This document shows positions 9,248-18,231 of a stretch of DNA of 64,000 bases, one piece after another; the stretch's first letter is position 1; every line of letters starts with the position of its first letter. The notes beneath the pieces are model-generated. The model ran no database searches. It had not been told where the DNA came from and saw nothing but the letters and a program-made list of their open reading frames with translations. A program made the position numbers and the translations under genes. Source of the DNA: Croceivirga sp. (GTDB lineage Bacteria > Bacteroidota > Bacteroidia > Flavobacteriales > Flavobacteriaceae); assembly GCA_028284935.1 (NCBI GenBank), contig JANQQQ010000017.1, forward strand, positions 1-64,000, written 5' to 3'.

Positions 9248-9616
9248 ATGGTACAGCAGGAATCAAGATTAAAAGTTGCGGATAATACTGGTGCCAAAGA
9301 GGTACTAACCATCCGCGTACTGGGGGGAACAAAAAGAAGGTATGCCTCTTTGGGCGATAAAATCGTGGTGACCGTAAAGGAAGCTGCGCCCAATGGGACC
9401 ATTAAAAAGGGTGCAGTTTCCACTGCAGTGGTCGTTCGAACCAAGAAAGAGGTTCGCAGACCGGATGGGTCCTATATTAGATTTGATGACAACGCTTGTG
9501 TGTTATTGAATCCGACAGGCGAGATGAGAGGTACCCGAGTGTTTGGTCCTGTAGCTAGGGAGTTGCGCGATAAGCAACATATGAAGATTGTTTCATTGGC
9601 CCCTGAGGTACTTTAA
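9248..9616 (+). CDS. rplN: 50S ribosomal protein L14
   Basis: L14 (122 aa) lies at the subunit interface and helps form intersubunit bridges with 16S r[22 protein letters not shown], the basic [19 protein letters not shown] stretch and the [13 protein letters not shown] segment near the C-terminus are canonical. It begins 2 bases after rpsQ. Confidence 0.98.
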   Translation: MVQQESRLKVADNTGAKEVLTIRVLGGTKRRYASLGDKIVVTVKEAAPNGTIKKGAVSTAVVVRTKKEVRRPDGSYIRFDDNACVLLNPTGEMRGTRVFGPVARELRDKQHMKIVSLAPEVL

Positions 9617-9628
9617 ATAGACATTGAG

Positions 9629-9934
9629 ATGAAGTTGAAGATAAAAACAGGAGATACCGTTACCGTAATCGCAGGAGACCACAAAGGTTCTGAGGGAAAG
9701 GTGATGCGCGTTGATCGTGAAAACAACAAAGCCATTGTAGAAGGGGTGAATGTGGTAAAAAAGCATGAGAAGCCAAGTGCTCAAAATCCTCAAGGTGGTA
9801 TTGTAGAGAAGGAGGCACCTATTCACATTTCCAACCTTTCCCTAATGGAAAATGGGGAGGCTGTGCGTGTGGGCTACGCCATGAAGGATGACAAGAAAGT
9901 AAGAGTTTCCAAAAAAACAGGAGAAATAGTCTAG
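9629..9934 (+). CDS. rplX: 50S ribosomal protein L24
   Basis: L24 (101 aa) is an assembly initiator with a KOW motif: [20 protein letters not shown] near residues 5-25 fits that motif. [20 protein letters not shown] and the [14 protein letters not shown] block complete the family pattern. The length is typical. rplE begins 2 bases after the stop. Confidence 0.97.
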   Translation: MKLKIKTGDTVTVIAGDHKGSEGKVMRVDRENNKAIVEGVNVVKKHEKPSAQNPQGGIVEKEAPIHISNLSLMENGEAVRVGYAMKDDKKVRVSKKTGEIV

Positions 9935-9936
9935 TC

Positions 9937-10488
9937 ATGAGCTATATACCAAGACTAAAACAGGAATATAGGGAGCGTGTGATAAAGGCCCTATCCGAAG
10001 AATTCGGGTACAAGAATGTTATGCAAGTTCCCAAGTTGCAAAAAATTGTAGTAAGCCGTGGTGTTGGTGCCGCTGTTGCTGACAAAAAACTAATTGACCA
10101 TGCGGTGGACGAATTGACCATGATTACAGGTCAAAAAGCCATTGCCACCATATCAAAAAAGGACGTTGCCTCCTTTAAGCTCCGTAAAGGAATGCCCATA
10201 GGTGCCAAAGTAACCTTGCGAGGCGAACGTATGTATGAGTTTTTGGATAGATTAATTACTTCCGCCCTTCCAAGGGTTCGAGACTTTCAAGGTGTTAGGG
10301 CCACTGGTTTTGACGGCCGTGGAAACTATAATTTAGGGGTTACGGAGCAAATTATTTTTCCGGAAATAAATATTGATAAAATCAACCGCATCAACGGAAT
10401 GGATATCACATTTGTGACTTCTGCTGATACGGATAAGGAAGCAAAATCATTGTTGAGCGAATTGGGATTACCCTTTAAAAAGAATTAA
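9937..10488 (+). CDS. rplE: 50S ribosomal protein L5
   Basis: L5 (183 aa) belongs to the 5S rRNA complex in the central protuberance. The [14 protein letters not shown] segment, the [23 protein letters not shown] region and [16 protein letters not shown] near residue 130 are diagnostic. rpsN begins one base after its stop. Confidence 0.98.
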   Translation: MSYIPRLKQEYRERVIKALSEEFGYKNVMQVPKLQKIVVSRGVGAAVADKKLIDHAVDELTMITGQKAIATISKKDVASFKLRKGMPIGAKVTLRGERMYEFLDRLITSALPRVRDFQGVRATGFDGRGNYNLGVTEQIIFPEINIDKINRINGMDITFVTSADTDKEAKSLLSELGLPFKKN

Positions 10489-10489
10489 G

Positions 10490-10759
10490 ATGGCCAAAGA
10501 ATCAATGAAAGCCCGTGAGCGAAAAAGGGCAAAAATGGTAGCCAAATATGCAGAGAAAAGGAAGGCTTTAAAGGAAGCCGGAGATTATGAAGCATTGCAA
10601 AAACTTCCTAAGAACGCTTCTCCTGTGCGTATGCGCAATAGATGTAAGCTGACGGGAAGACCAAGAGGTTACATGAGAACCTTCGGTATCTCAAGGGTGA
10701 CCTTTCGTGAAATGGCCAACAAGGGATTAATTCCTGGGGTTACAAAAGCAAGCTGGTAA
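10490..10759 (+). CDS. rpsN: 30S ribosomal protein S14, zinc-free type
   Basis: S14 (89 aa) is a late-assembling 30S head protein. The long form with [17 protein letters not shown] and the [23 protein letters not shown] block is present. Only one of the zinc-ribbon cysteines remains, so this is the C-minus, zinc-independent type. No second rpsN copy is in the window. Confidence 0.97.
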   Translation: MAKESMKARERKRAKMVAKYAEKRKALKEAGDYEALQKLPKNASPVRMRNRCKLTGRPRGYMRTFGISRVTFREMANKGLIPGVTKASW

Positions 10760-10775
10760 TAGTAAAGAAGAGAAG

Positions 10776-11174
10776 ATGCTAACAGATCCAATTTCAGATT
10801 ATCTGACAAGAATTAGAAATGCCAGTCGTGCAGGTCACAGGGTAGTGAACATTCCTGGCTCCAACTTGAAAAAGGAAATGACCAAAATCCTTTTTGACCA
10901 AGGCTTCATTTTGAGCTATAAGTTTGAGGATGAAGGTCCCCAGGGTAATATCAAGATTGCATTGAAGTATGATAAGTTCACCAAGGAACCCGTCATCAAA
11001 AAATTGCAACGTGTAAGTAAGCCTGGTCTTAGAAAGTATGTGAATGCTGGAGAATTGCCAAGGGTGTTGAACGGTTTGGGAGTAGCCATTGTTTCCACTT
11101 CCCATGGTGTAATGACAAGTAAACAGGCCGGTAAGGAGAATGTAGGTGGCGAAGTATTGTGCTACGTATATTAA
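10776..11174 (+). CDS. rpsH: 30S ribosomal protein S8
   Basis: S8 (132 aa) binds the central domain of 16S rRNA and in Escherichia coli represses the spc operon. DPISDYLTRIRNASRAGH at the start and the VSTSHGVMTSKQAGKENVGGEVLCYVY C-terminal motif (STSxGxMT) are canonical. It follows rpsN after 16 bases. Confidence 0.98.
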   Translation: MLTDPISDYLTRIRNASRAGHRVVNIPGSNLKKEMTKILFDQGFILSYKFEDEGPQGNIKIALKYDKFTKEPVIKKLQRVSKPGLRKYVNAGELPRVLNGLGVAIVSTSHGVMTSKQAGKENVGGEVLCYVY

Positions 11175-11192
11175 AAAGAAAACGAACAAGAG

Positions 11193-11735
11193 ATGTCTAG
11201 AATAGGTAATAATCCAATCTCGATCCCAGAAGGAGTGACTGTTGAAGTTAATGAGAACGCGGTTACGGTAAAAGGAAAACTTGGGGAGTTGACCCAAGAA
11301 TTCGATGGTATCGAAATGAAAATGGAGGAGGGTAACTTGACAGTGTCAAGACAATCGGAATCAAAAGACCACAAGGCAAAGCATGGTTTATACCGCGCTT
11401 TGGTGAACAATATGGTTGAAGGTGTTTCAAAAGGCTTTACCAAAGAGTTGGAATTGGTAGGGGTAGGATACCGTGCTAGCAACCAAGGACAAAAATTGGA
11501 CTTAGCCTTAGGTTTTTCGCACAATATCGTTATGGATATTGCTCCTGAAGTTAAGATTGAGACCGTTTCCGAAAAAGGAAAGAATCCTATCGTGAAATTA
11601 ACTTCCCATGACAAGCAATTGGTAGGAGCGGTAGCGGCGAAAATACGTTCGTTCAGAAAACCAGAGCCTTACAAAGGAAAAGGTATCAAGTTTGTTGGAG
11701 AACAAATTAGAAGAAAAGCAGGTAAATCAGCGTAA
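11193..11735 (+). CDS. rplF: 50S ribosomal protein L6
   Basis: L6 (180 aa) has two similar domains and sits near the sarcin-ricin loop. [19 protein letters not shown], the [22 protein letters not shown] segment and the [23 protein letters not shown] end are diagnostic. The length is typical. Confidence 0.98.
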   Translation: MSRIGNNPISIPEGVTVEVNENAVTVKGKLGELTQEFDGIEMKMEEGNLTVSRQSESKDHKAKHGLYRALVNNMVEGVSKGFTKELELVGVGYRASNQGQKLDLALGFSHNIVMDIAPEVKIETVSEKGKNPIVKLTSHDKQLVGAVAAKIRSFRKPEPYKGKGIKFVGEQIRRKAGKSA

Positions 11736-11746
11736 TAGATAGAAAA

Positions 11747-12100
11747 ATGGGATTATCAAAGTCTGATAGGAAATTACGTATACGACGAAGGATCAGAAAG
11801 GTATCTTTTGGTACCGAAGCACGTCCACGTTTGTCCGTATTCCGTAGTAATAAAGAAATTTACGCCCAATTGATCGATGATAATGCAGGAAAGACAATTG
11901 CTGCAGCTTCATCCAGGGATAAAGGTATGGATGCAAAGGGCACCAAAACAGAAGTTGCTACCGCGGTAGGAAAGGCTATTGCAGAAAAGGCCAAAAAAGC
12001 GGGTGTGGAGGTAGTAGCCTTCGATCGAGGAGGAAACCTATATCACGGAAGGGTGAAAGCATTGGCTGAAGGAGCAAGAGAAGCAGGACTTAAATTCTAA
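11747..12100 (+). CDS. rplR: 50S ribosomal protein L18
   Basis: L18 (117 aa) delivers 5S rRNA to the 50S central protuberance together with L5. [35 protein letters not shown] at the start and [26 protein letters not shown] at the end are canonical. rpsE begins 6 bases after the stop. Confidence 0.98.
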   Translation: MGLSKSDRKLRIRRRIRKVSFGTEARPRLSVFRSNKEIYAQLIDDNAGKTIAAASSRDKGMDAKGTKTEVATAVGKAIAEKAKKAGVEVVAFDRGGNLYHGRVKALAEGAREAGLKF

Positions 12101-12105
12101 ATCAT

Positions 12106-12630
12106 ATGTATCAGAAGTATAAAAACGTAGAAACGGTAAAGCCAGGAGGTTTAGAATTGAAAGACCGTCTTGTAGGTGTCCAAAGGGTAACCAAGGTGAC
12201 CAAGGGTGGCCGTGCTTTTGGGTTCTCTGCCATTGTTGTCGTTGGGGATGAAAATGGTGTTGTAGGTCATGGTTTGGGTAAATCCAAAGAAGTGGCTACG
12301 GCAATTGCCAAGGCTATTGAAGATGCCAAGAAAAACTTGATTAGGATACCATTGAACAAGGGAACCCTACCTCACGAACAAAAAGGAAAGTACGGTGGAG
12401 CAAAGGTATTCATTAAGCCAGCATCCCAGGGTACTGGAGTTATCGCAGGTGGAGCGGTAAGGGCGGTATTGGAATCAGTGGGAGTACATGATGTACTATC
12501 AAAATCTCAGGGCTCTTCAAACCCACACAATGTGGTGAAAGCTACCTTCGATGCATTATTGCAATTACGTGATGTCAATGCTGTTGCTAAGCAGCGTGGA
12601 ATTAGCGTAGAAAAAGTTTTTAAAGGATAA
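12106..12630 (+). CDS. rpsE: 30S ribosomal protein S5
   Basis: S5 (174 aa) shapes the mRNA entry channel and decoding fidelity. The RNA-binding domain with [23 protein letters not shown] and [17 protein letters not shown], followed by the second domain ending near VEKVFKG, is canonical. It lies between rplR and rpmD. Confidence 0.98.
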   Translation: MYQKYKNVETVKPGGLELKDRLVGVQRVTKVTKGGRAFGFSAIVVVGDENGVVGHGLGKSKEVATAIAKAIEDAKKNLIRIPLNKGTLPHEQKGKYGGAKVFIKPASQGTGVIAGGAVRAVLESVGVHDVLSKSQGSSNPHNVVKATFDALLQLRDVNAVAKQRGISVEKVFKG

Positions 12631-12633
12631 GTC

Positions 12634-12813
12634 ATGGCGAAGATTAAAGTGAAGCAAGTTAAAAGTGCCATTAAAAGGCCACAAAATCAAAAGAGGACAT
12701 TATCCGCTTTGGGCCTTAGAAGGTTAGGTCAGGTGGTGGAGCATGAAGATACGCCGAACATCCTGGGAATGATCAATAAAGTAAAACACTTGGTTTCCAC
12801 TGAGGAGGCATAA
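12634..12813 (+). CDS. rpmD: 50S ribosomal protein L30
   Basis: This 59-aa gene begins 3 bases after the rpsE stop and ends 12 bases before rplO. The product reads KIKVKQVKSAIKRP and then LGLRRLGQVVEHEDTP, which is the L30 RNA-binding pattern, and the GMINKVKHLV segment follows. L30 binds 23S rRNA near the 5S site. Gene order and length both agree with L30. Confidence 0.97.
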   Translation: MAKIKVKQVKSAIKRPQNQKRTLSALGLRRLGQVVEHEDTPNILGMINKVKHLVSTEEA

Positions 12814-12825
12814 AAAGGGTACAAC

Positions 12826-13278
12826 ATGGATTTGAGCAATTTAAAACCAGCAGAGGGTTCAACCCAGAGACAAGGCAAACGCTTAGGTAGAGGACAAGGT
12901 TCCGGTAAAGGTGGAACCGCTGCACGTGGACATAAAGGAGCCAAGTCCAGATCTGGATACTCAAAGAAAATCGGTTTCGAAGGAGGTCAAATGCCTTTGC
13001 AACGACGAGTACCCAAATTTGGATTCAAGAATTTCAACCGCAAGGAATATCAGCCTATTAACTTGGATAAATTACAAGCCTTGGTGGACAATAAGGTGGT
13101 GAAGGGGGAAGTGACCCTGGATACTTTGGTGGACAACAGATTGGCCGGTAAAAACGATTTGGTAAAGATTTTGGGTAATGGAGAGTTAAAGGCCAAACTT
13201 AAGGTGTCTGCCCATAAATTTAGTGCTTCGGCAAAAGCTGCTATTGAGGCTGCAGGTGGTGAAGCGGTAAGTTTATAA
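12826..13278 (+). CDS. rplO: 50S ribosomal protein L15
   Basis: L15 (150 aa) is an assembly protein that extends through 23S rRNA. The Gly/Arg-rich start with KRLGRGQGSGKGGTAARGHKG and FEGGQMPLQRRVPKFGFKN, then the LVKILGNGELKAKLKVSAHKFS domain, is canonical. secY follows after 9 bases. Confidence 0.98.
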   Translation: MDLSNLKPAEGSTQRQGKRLGRGQGSGKGGTAARGHKGAKSRSGYSKKIGFEGGQMPLQRRVPKFGFKNFNRKEYQPINLDKLQALVDNKVVKGEVTLDTLVDNRLAGKNDLVKILGNGELKAKLKVSAHKFSASAKAAIEAAGGEAVSL

Positions 13279-13287
13279 GATTTTAGT

Positions 13288-14631
13288 ATGAAGAAGTTTA
13301 TTGAGACCATATCGAATATTTGGAAGATTGAGGAGTTGAGACAGCGTATCTTGATAACCCTTGGTTTGCTCTTGGTATATCGTTTTGGTGCCCAAGTTGT
13401 TCTTCCTGGTATTGATACCACCCAGTTGGCAGAATTGACCTCAAGTACCGAACAGGGTATTTTGGGTATTTTGAATGCCTTTACAGGAGGTGCCTTTGCC
13501 AATGCTTCGGTATTTGCATTGGGTATTATGCCCTACATCTCTGCATCCATTGTGGTGCAATTGATGAGTATTGCCATTCCTTATCTACAAAAATTGGATA
13601 AGGAAGGTGAAAGTGGGCGCAAGACCAAAAATCAGATTACGCGTTGGTTGACCATTGCTATTTGTATAGTTCAGGCTCCAGCGTATCTCTACGGTTTGGG
13701 CGCTTTGGGGGTACCTGATAGTGCCTTTATCCTTGGTAAAGGGTTGGACTTTATCGGACCCGCAGTAGTCATACTAGTGACTGGTTGTGTTTTTGCCATG
13801 TGGTTGGGCGAGAAGATTACTGATAAGGGGATTGGTAACGGAATCTCCTTATTGATTATGATTGGAATCATTGCCACCATGCCACAGTCTTTCGTTCAAG
13901 AGTTTATCTCAAGAACTACCAATAATACCGGGGGTTTGATGTTCATTTTGATTGAAGTGATCATTTGGTTCCTGGTCATTCTGGCCAGTGTATTGTTGGT
14001 CATGGCCATACGTCAGATTCCGGTGCAATACGCAAGACGTAGTGCATCCGGTGGATATGAAAAGAACGTGATGGGTTCACGGCAATACATTCCATTAAAA
14101 TTGAATGCTTCAGGAGTAATGCCAATCATTTTTGCCCAAGCCATTATGTTTGTTCCAGGCTTGGTTGGAAGTACATTGAATGATACGGCATTTGGGCAGT
14201 GGATGGAAGTAAACTTTGCAGATATTTTTGGATTGTGGTACAATGTACTGTTTGCAGTATTGATCATTATTTTCACTTATTTCTATACGGCGATTACGGT
14301 ACCTACCAATAAGATGGCGGATGACCTGAAACGAAGTGGGGGATTTATTCCTGGTATCCGTCCAGGGAAGGAAACCGCAGATTTTTTAGATAAGATCATG
14401 TCCTTGATTACATTTCCCGGCTCGGTATTCTTGGCCTTATTGGCTGTGTTGCCCGCGGTAGTTGTAAAGCTGATGGATGTGCAGGCAGGATGGGCATTGT
14501 TTTATGGAGGAACATCATTATTAATTATGGTCGGTGTGGCCATTGATACCGTACAACAGGTGAATTCTTACTTGTTGAACAGACATTATGATGGTTTGAT
14601 GAAAACCGGAAAAAATAGAAAAGTAGCATAA
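13288..14631 (+). CDS. secY: protein translocase subunit SecY
   Basis: SecY (447 aa) forms the protein-conducting channel of the inner membrane with SecE and SecG. About ten hydrophobic segments are visible, the first near residues 19-37. The plug-side segment [28 protein letters not shown] and the cytosolic loop IPVQYARR are typical. The adk and map genes that often follow secY are absent; infA starts one base after the stop. Confidence 0.98.
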   Translation: MKKFIETISNIWKIEELRQRILITLGLLLVYRFGAQVVLPGIDTTQLAELTSSTEQGILGILNAFTGGAFANASVFALGIMPYISASIVVQLMSIAIPYLQKLDKEGESGRKTKNQITRWLTIAICIVQAPAYLYGLGALGVPDSAFILGKGLDFIGPAVVILVTGCVFAMWLGEKITDKGIGNGISLLIMIGIIATMPQSFVQEFISRTTNNTGGLMFILIEVIIWFLVILASVLLVMAIRQIPVQYARRSASGGYEKNVMGSRQYIPLKLNASGVMPIIFAQAIMFVPGLVGSTLNDTAFGQWMEVNFADIFGLWYNVLFAVLIIIFTYFYTAITVPTNKMADDLKRSGGFIPGIRPGKETADFLDKIMSLITFPGSVFLALLAVLPAVVVKLMDVQAGWALFYGGTSLLIMVGVAIDTVQQVNSYLLNRHYDGLMKTGKNRKVA

Positions 14632-14632
14632 G

Positions 14633-14848
14633 ATGGCAAAACAACCGGCCATAGAACAAGATGGTAGTATAATCGAGGCATTGTCCAACGCTATGTTTCG
14701 TGTAGAATTGGAAAATGGGCATATTGTAACCGCCCATATTTCTGGAAAGATGCGTATGCACTACATCAAATTATTACCAGGAGATAAGGTAAAATTGGAG
14801 ATGAGTCCGTACGATTTGACAAAAGCAAGAATTACGTACAGATATTAA
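14633..14848 (+). CDS. infA: translation initiation factor IF-1
   Basis: IF-1 (71 aa) is an OB-fold factor that blocks the ribosomal A site during initiation. [29 protein letters not shown] and the [19 protein letters not shown] segment match the family. The tight spacing to secY (one base) suggests translational coupling. Confidence 0.97.
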   Translation: MAKQPAIEQDGSIIEALSNAMFRVELENGHIVTAHISGKMRMHYIKLLPGDKVKLEMSPYDLTKARITYRY

Positions 14849-14860
14849 GAAACTTTAGAA

Positions 14861-14977
14861 ATGAAAGTTAGGGCATCAATTAAGAAAAGAAGTGCAGACT
14901 GCAAGATTGTTCGCAGAAAGGGCAGGCTGTATGTAATCAACAAAAAGAATCCTAGATTTAAACAAAGACAAGGGTAA
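14861..14977 (+). CDS. rpmJ: 50S ribosomal protein L36, zinc-free type
   Basis: This 38-aa gene lies 12 bases after infA and 2 bases before rps[22 protein letters not shown] and the FKQRQG end match L36. Of the usual three cysteines and one histidine that hold zinc, only Cys14 remains, so the protein should be zinc-independent. Zinc-rich and zinc-free L36 forms often occur as paralogues; only this one is in the window. Confidence 0.96.
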   Translation: MKVRASIKKRSADCKIVRRKGRLYVINKKNPRFKQRQG

Positions 14978-14979
14978 TT

Positions 14980-15354
14980 ATGGCAAGAATTGCAGGTGTT
15001 GATATACCAAAACAAAAAAGGGGTGCAATCGCACTTACCTATATCTACGGTATCGGTAAAAGCCGTGCTCAGGAGATATTGGGAAAAGCCGGTGTTGATG
15101 AAGACATTAAGGTTTCGGATTGGAACGATGACCAAATCGGTAAAATCCGTGAAGCAGTAGGCGATTACACCATAGAAGGGGAATTACGGTCTGAGACCCA
15201 ATTGAATATCAAACGTTTGATGGATATTGGATGCTTCCGTGGAATTCGTCATAGGTCAGGATTACCGCTTAGAGGTCAGCGGACCAAGAATAACTCTAGG
15301 ACCAGAAAAGGAAAACGTAAAACTGTTGCCAACAAGAAAAAGGCAACCAAATAA
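14980..15354 (+). CDS. rpsM: 30S ribosomal protein S13
   Basis: S13 (124 aa) pairs with S19 in the 30S head and contacts the P-site t[28 protein letters not shown] at the start and the [29 protein letters not shown] end are canonical. It opens the alpha-type block. The spacer to rpsK is unusually long (97 bases) and repetitive. Confidence 0.98.
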   Translation: MARIAGVDIPKQKRGAIALTYIYGIGKSRAQEILGKAGVDEDIKVSDWNDDQIGKIREAVGDYTIEGELRSETQLNIKRLMDIGCFRGIRHRSGLPLRGQRTKNNSRTRKGKRKTVANKKKATK

Positions 15355-15358
15355 TAAT

Positions 15359-15450
15359 TAGTCATTAGTAGTTAGCTGTTAGATGAATCTGCTTGAAATA
15401 GAAATGTTTAGGATTCTAACAACTATAAACTGACAACTGCAAACTAAAAG
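15359..15450. repeat. two facing heptamer-period arrays between rpsM and rpsK
   Basis: Bases 15359-15386 split into TAGTCAT, TAGTAGT, TAGCTGT and TAGATGA. Bases 15416-15450 split into CTAACAA, CTATAAA, CTGACAA, CTGCAAA and CTAAAAG. Both have an exact 7-base period, and the second is roughly the reverse complement of the first (TTAG against CTAA). The facing ends can pair, GAATC (15385-15389) with GATTC (15412-15416). The spacing is exact although the units have diverged, so this is not chance low complexity. The array lies inside an essential operon, 1 base before rpsK. Confidence 0.75.
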
Positions 15451-15451
15451 A

Positions 15452-15844
15452 ATGGCAAAAGCAAGTACTAAAACTGCAAAAAAACGAAAGGTCGTTATTG
15501 ATGCAACGGGCGAAGCCCATATCACCGCTTCTTTCAATAACATTATCATTTCTTTGACTAACAAAAAAGGTGATGTCATCTCTTGGTCATCTGCTGGAAA
15601 AATGGGTTTCCGCGGATCTAAGAAAAATACGCCTTATGCCGCACAGGTAGCTGCTGAGGAGTGCTCTAAAGTGGCACACGAGGCAGGTCTTAGAAAGGTA
15701 AAAGTATTCGTAAAAGGGCCAGGTAATGGACGGGAGTCCGCAATCAGGACCATTCACAATTCTGGAATTGAAGTCACTGAAATTGTAGATGTTACCCCGC
15801 TACCGCACAACGGCTGTAGACCTCCAAAAAGAAGAAGAGTTTAA
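15452..15844 (+). CDS. rpsK: 30S ribosomal protein S11
   Basis: S11 (130 aa) lies on the 30S platform near the Shine-Dalgarno duplex site. [46 protein letters not shown] and the [18 protein letters not shown] tail are canonical. It starts directly after the heptamer-repeat spacer. Confidence 0.98.
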   Translation: MAKASTKTAKKRKVVIDATGEAHITASFNNIIISLTNKKGDVISWSSAGKMGFRGSKKNTPYAAQVAAEECSKVAHEAGLRKVKVFVKGPGNGRESAIRTIHNSGIEVTEIVDVTPLPHNGCRPPKRRRV

Positions 15845-15852
15845 TTAATTAC

Positions 15853-15882
15853 AATCCTGAAAAGGATTTTCACCTGAAGGTG
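15853..15882 (+). promoter_or_regulatory. tandem hairpins in the rpsK-rpsD spacer
   Basis: AATCC (15853-15857) pairs with GGATT (15864-15868), and CACC (15871-15874) pairs with GGTG (15879-15882) over a TGAA tetraloop. The two small stem-loops stand side by side about 60 bases before rpsD. S4 is an autogenous repressor in other bacteria, so a binding site here is conceivable, but the stems are short. Confidence 0.35.
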
Positions 15883-15941
15883 CATCAAGATTATCGAAGG
15901 ATAAGCCTTAATTCATAATCGCACATTCACAAATTTAGAAA

Positions 15942-16547
15942 ATGGCAAGATATACAGGACCAAAAACAAAAATCGCCAGAAAATTTGGCGAAGCAATTTT
16001 CGGGGACGATAAGTCATTCGAGAAGAAGAACTACCCTCCGGGCATGCACGGAAATAACCGTCGCCGAGGAAAAAAATCGGAATATGCGATACAGCTTGCA
16101 GAAAAGCAAAAAGCAAAATACACCTATGGTATTTTGGAACGTCAGTTTAGGAACTTATTTGGCGAGGCCAAAAGACGTGAAGGAGTAACGGGTGAGGTGC
16201 TTTTGCAGCTATGTGAATCCCGCTTGGATAACGTAGTTTATCGCATGGGAATTGCTCCTTCCAGAAGGGGGGCCAGACAGTTGGTTTCGCACAGGCATAT
16301 TACCGTTAATGGTAACGTCGTCAACATTCCTTCTTACTCCTTACGCGCTGGAGACGTAATAGGGGTAAGGGAAAAATCAAAGTCGGTTCAGGCAATCAAT
16401 GATTCATTGACTAACAATAGTAGCGTTTATGAATGGATTACTTGGAATAGCGATAAGAAAGAAGGGACATTCGTAACCGTTCCTGAAAGACTACAGATTC
16501 CTGAAAATATCAAGGAACAATTAATCGTCGAGTTATACTCAAAATAA
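15942..16547 (+). CDS. rpsD: 30S ribosomal protein S4
   Basis: S4 (201 aa) is a primary 16S rRNA binder that initiates 30S assembly. [16 protein letters not shown], the [18 protein letters not shown] segment and the S4 domain with [31 protein letters not shown] are diagnostic. The N-terminal zinc cysteines are absent (zinc-free type). Confidence 0.98.
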   Translation: MARYTGPKTKIARKFGEAIFGDDKSFEKKNYPPGMHGNNRRRGKKSEYAIQLAEKQKAKYTYGILERQFRNLFGEAKRREGVTGEVLLQLCESRLDNVVYRMGIAPSRRGARQLVSHRHITVNGNVVNIPSYSLRAGDVIGVREKSKSVQAINDSLTNNSSVYEWITWNSDKKEGTFVTVPERLQIPENIKEQLIVELYSK

Positions 16548-16565
16548 AACCACATTCATCCAATT

Positions 16566-17558
16566 ATGGCATTACTTAATTTTCAGAAGCCCGATAAAGT
16601 AATAATGATCGATTCCACCGATTTCGAGGGGAAATTTGAATTCCGTCCCTTGGAACCAGGTTATGGATTGACGGTAGGTAACGCACTACGTAGGGTACTG
16701 CTTTCCTCATTGGAAGGTTTTGCAATTACTTCGGTTAGGATAGATGGGGTAGATCATGAATTCTCCGTTATCCCTGGGGTGGTAGAGGATGTTACCGAAA
16801 TGATATTGAATTTGAAACAAGTACGTTTCAAAAGGCAAATAGATGATGTTGAGAGTGAAACCGTTTCCATTTCCGTAAGTGGAAAGGAACAATTGACTGC
16901 TGGTGATTTTCAAAAATTCATTTCTGGATACCAAGTGTTAAACCCAGACTTGGTCATCTGTAATATGGACGCCAAGGTTTCCATTAATATGGAAGTCATT
17001 ATTGAAAAAGGAAGGGGTTATGTGCCTGCTGAGGAAAACAAAAAATCCAATGCGCCTTTAGGTACTATTGCTGTTGACTCTGTTTTTACGCCTATCAAAA
17101 ACGTAAAATACAGCATTGAGAACTACAGGGTAGAACAAAAAACTGACTATGAGAAACTGGTTTTCGAAATTGTTAGTGACGGTTCCATCCACCCAAAAGA
17201 TGCCTTGACTGAAGCGGCAAAAGTTTTAATCCACCACTTTATGCTGTTCTCTGACGAACGCATCACCCTTGAGGCCGATGAAATCGCCCAAACGGAAACC
17301 TACGATGAGGAGTCATTGCACATGCGTCAATTGCTGAAGACCAAATTGGTGGATATGGACCTATCCGTACGGGCGCTCAACTGTTTGAAAGCGGCAGAGG
17401 TCGACACGTTGGGAGACTTGGTGGCCTTCAACAAAAACGATTTAATGAAGTTTAGAAACTTTGGGAAAAAATCTTTGACGGAATTGGAAGAGTTGGTTAT
17501 CAACAAAGGACTTCAGTTTGGCATGGATTTGACCAAGTACAAATTGGATAAAGACTAA
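16566..17558 (+). CDS. rpoA: DNA-directed RNA polymerase subunit alpha
   Basis: The alpha subunit (330 aa) dimerises to start RNA polymerase assembly, and its C-terminal domain touches upstream DNA and activators. The N-terminal domain has [25 protein letters not shown] near residue 27. The C-terminal domain has [20 protein letters not shown] and [16 protein letters not shown]. The length is normal. rplQ follows after a 70-base structured spacer. Confidence 0.98.
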   Translation: MALLNFQKPDKVIMIDSTDFEGKFEFRPLEPGYGLTVGNALRRVLLSSLEGFAITSVRIDGVDHEFSVIPGVVEDVTEMILNLKQVRFKRQIDDVESETVSISVSGKEQLTAGDFQKFISGYQVLNPDLVICNMDAKVSINMEVIIEKGRGYVPAEENKKSNAPLGTIAVDSVFTPIKNVKYSIENYRVEQKTDYEKLVFEIVSDGSIHPKDALTEAAKVLIHHFMLFSDERITLEADEIAQTETYDEESLHMRQLLKTKLVDMDLSVRALNCLKAAEVDTLGDLVAFNKNDLMKFRNFGKKSLTELEELVINKGLQFGMDLTKYKLDKD

Positions 17559-17568
17559 TAATCATATT

Positions 17569-17610
17569 TTGCTCTCCCAAAGGCCAAAGGCAATCGGGAT
17601 TTGGTAGCAA
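17569..17610 (+). promoter_or_regulatory. stem-loop in the rplQ leader
   Basis: TTGCT (17569-17573) pairs with AGCAA (17606-17610). Inside, CCAAA (17577-17581) pairs with TTTGG (17600-17604), leaving a G/A-rich apical loop. The element ends 18 bases before rplQ and has no T-run, so it is not a terminator. It is a candidate feedback site for L17 or a processing site between rpoA and rplQ. Confidence 0.4.
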
Positions 17611-17628
17611 GATGATAACAATAGCAAA

Positions 17629-18138
17629 ATGAGACACGGAAAAAAATTCAATCACTTAGGAAGAACAGCAGCCCATAGGAAGGCCATGTTGGCAAATATG
17701 GCCTGTTCCTTGATTGAACATAAAAGAATCAATACAACAGTTGCCAAGGCAAAGGCGCTAAAGCAGTTTGTTGAGCCTTTGATTACCAAAGCCAAGGCGG
17801 AGAATAATCAAACTACCGAAGCCGGGATGCACAATCGTCGTATCGTATTCAAAAATCTGAGGAACAAATACGCGATTACTGAACTGTTTTCTACAGTGGC
17901 AGAAAAAGTGGGAGACCGACCTGGGGGATATACCAGAATCATTAAGCTTGGCAATCGTTTAGGGGATAATGCTGATATGGCTTTGATTGAACTAGTGGAT
18001 TTCAATGAAACTTACAATGCTGGTAAGCCCAAAAAGAAGTCTACAAGAAGAAGTAGAAGAGGAAAAGGCAAATCTGCTGGAGCGGTTGCTCCGGTGGCTG
18101 AAATTGCGGAAACACTGGCAGATGATTCAGAGGAATAA
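17629..18138 (+). CDS. rplQ: 50S ribosomal protein L17
   Basis: L17 (169 aa) sits near the exit tunnel. [24 protein letters not shown] is diagnostic. The protein is longer than the roughly 120-aa core because of a C-terminal extension rich in Lys/Arg/Ser and then Ala/Val/Glu, as is common in Bacteroidota. It ends the ribosomal run, and a strong terminator follows. Confidence 0.98.
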   Translation: MRHGKKFNHLGRTAAHRKAMLANMACSLIEHKRINTTVAKAKALKQFVEPLITKAKAENNQTTEAGMHNRRIVFKNLRNKYAITELFSTVAEKVGDRPGGYTRIIKLGNRLGDNADMALIELVDFNETYNAGKPKKKSTRRSRRGKGKSAGAVAPVAEIAETLADDSEE

Positions 18139-18173
18139 ACAAATGTTAATTATTCATTGAAAAATAGAAAAAA

Positions 18174-18200
18174 GGATACGTAAAGACGTATCCTTTTTTT
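18174..18200 (+). terminator. terminator of the ribosomal superoperon
   Basis: GGATACGT (18174-18181) pairs perfectly with ACGTATCC (18186-18193) across a 4-base loop, and T7 follows. A short A-run precedes the stem. It separates rplQ from carA. Confidence 0.92.
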
Positions 18201-18231
18201 ATGTTCTTTTGTGAAATTTGATTCGTAAAGT

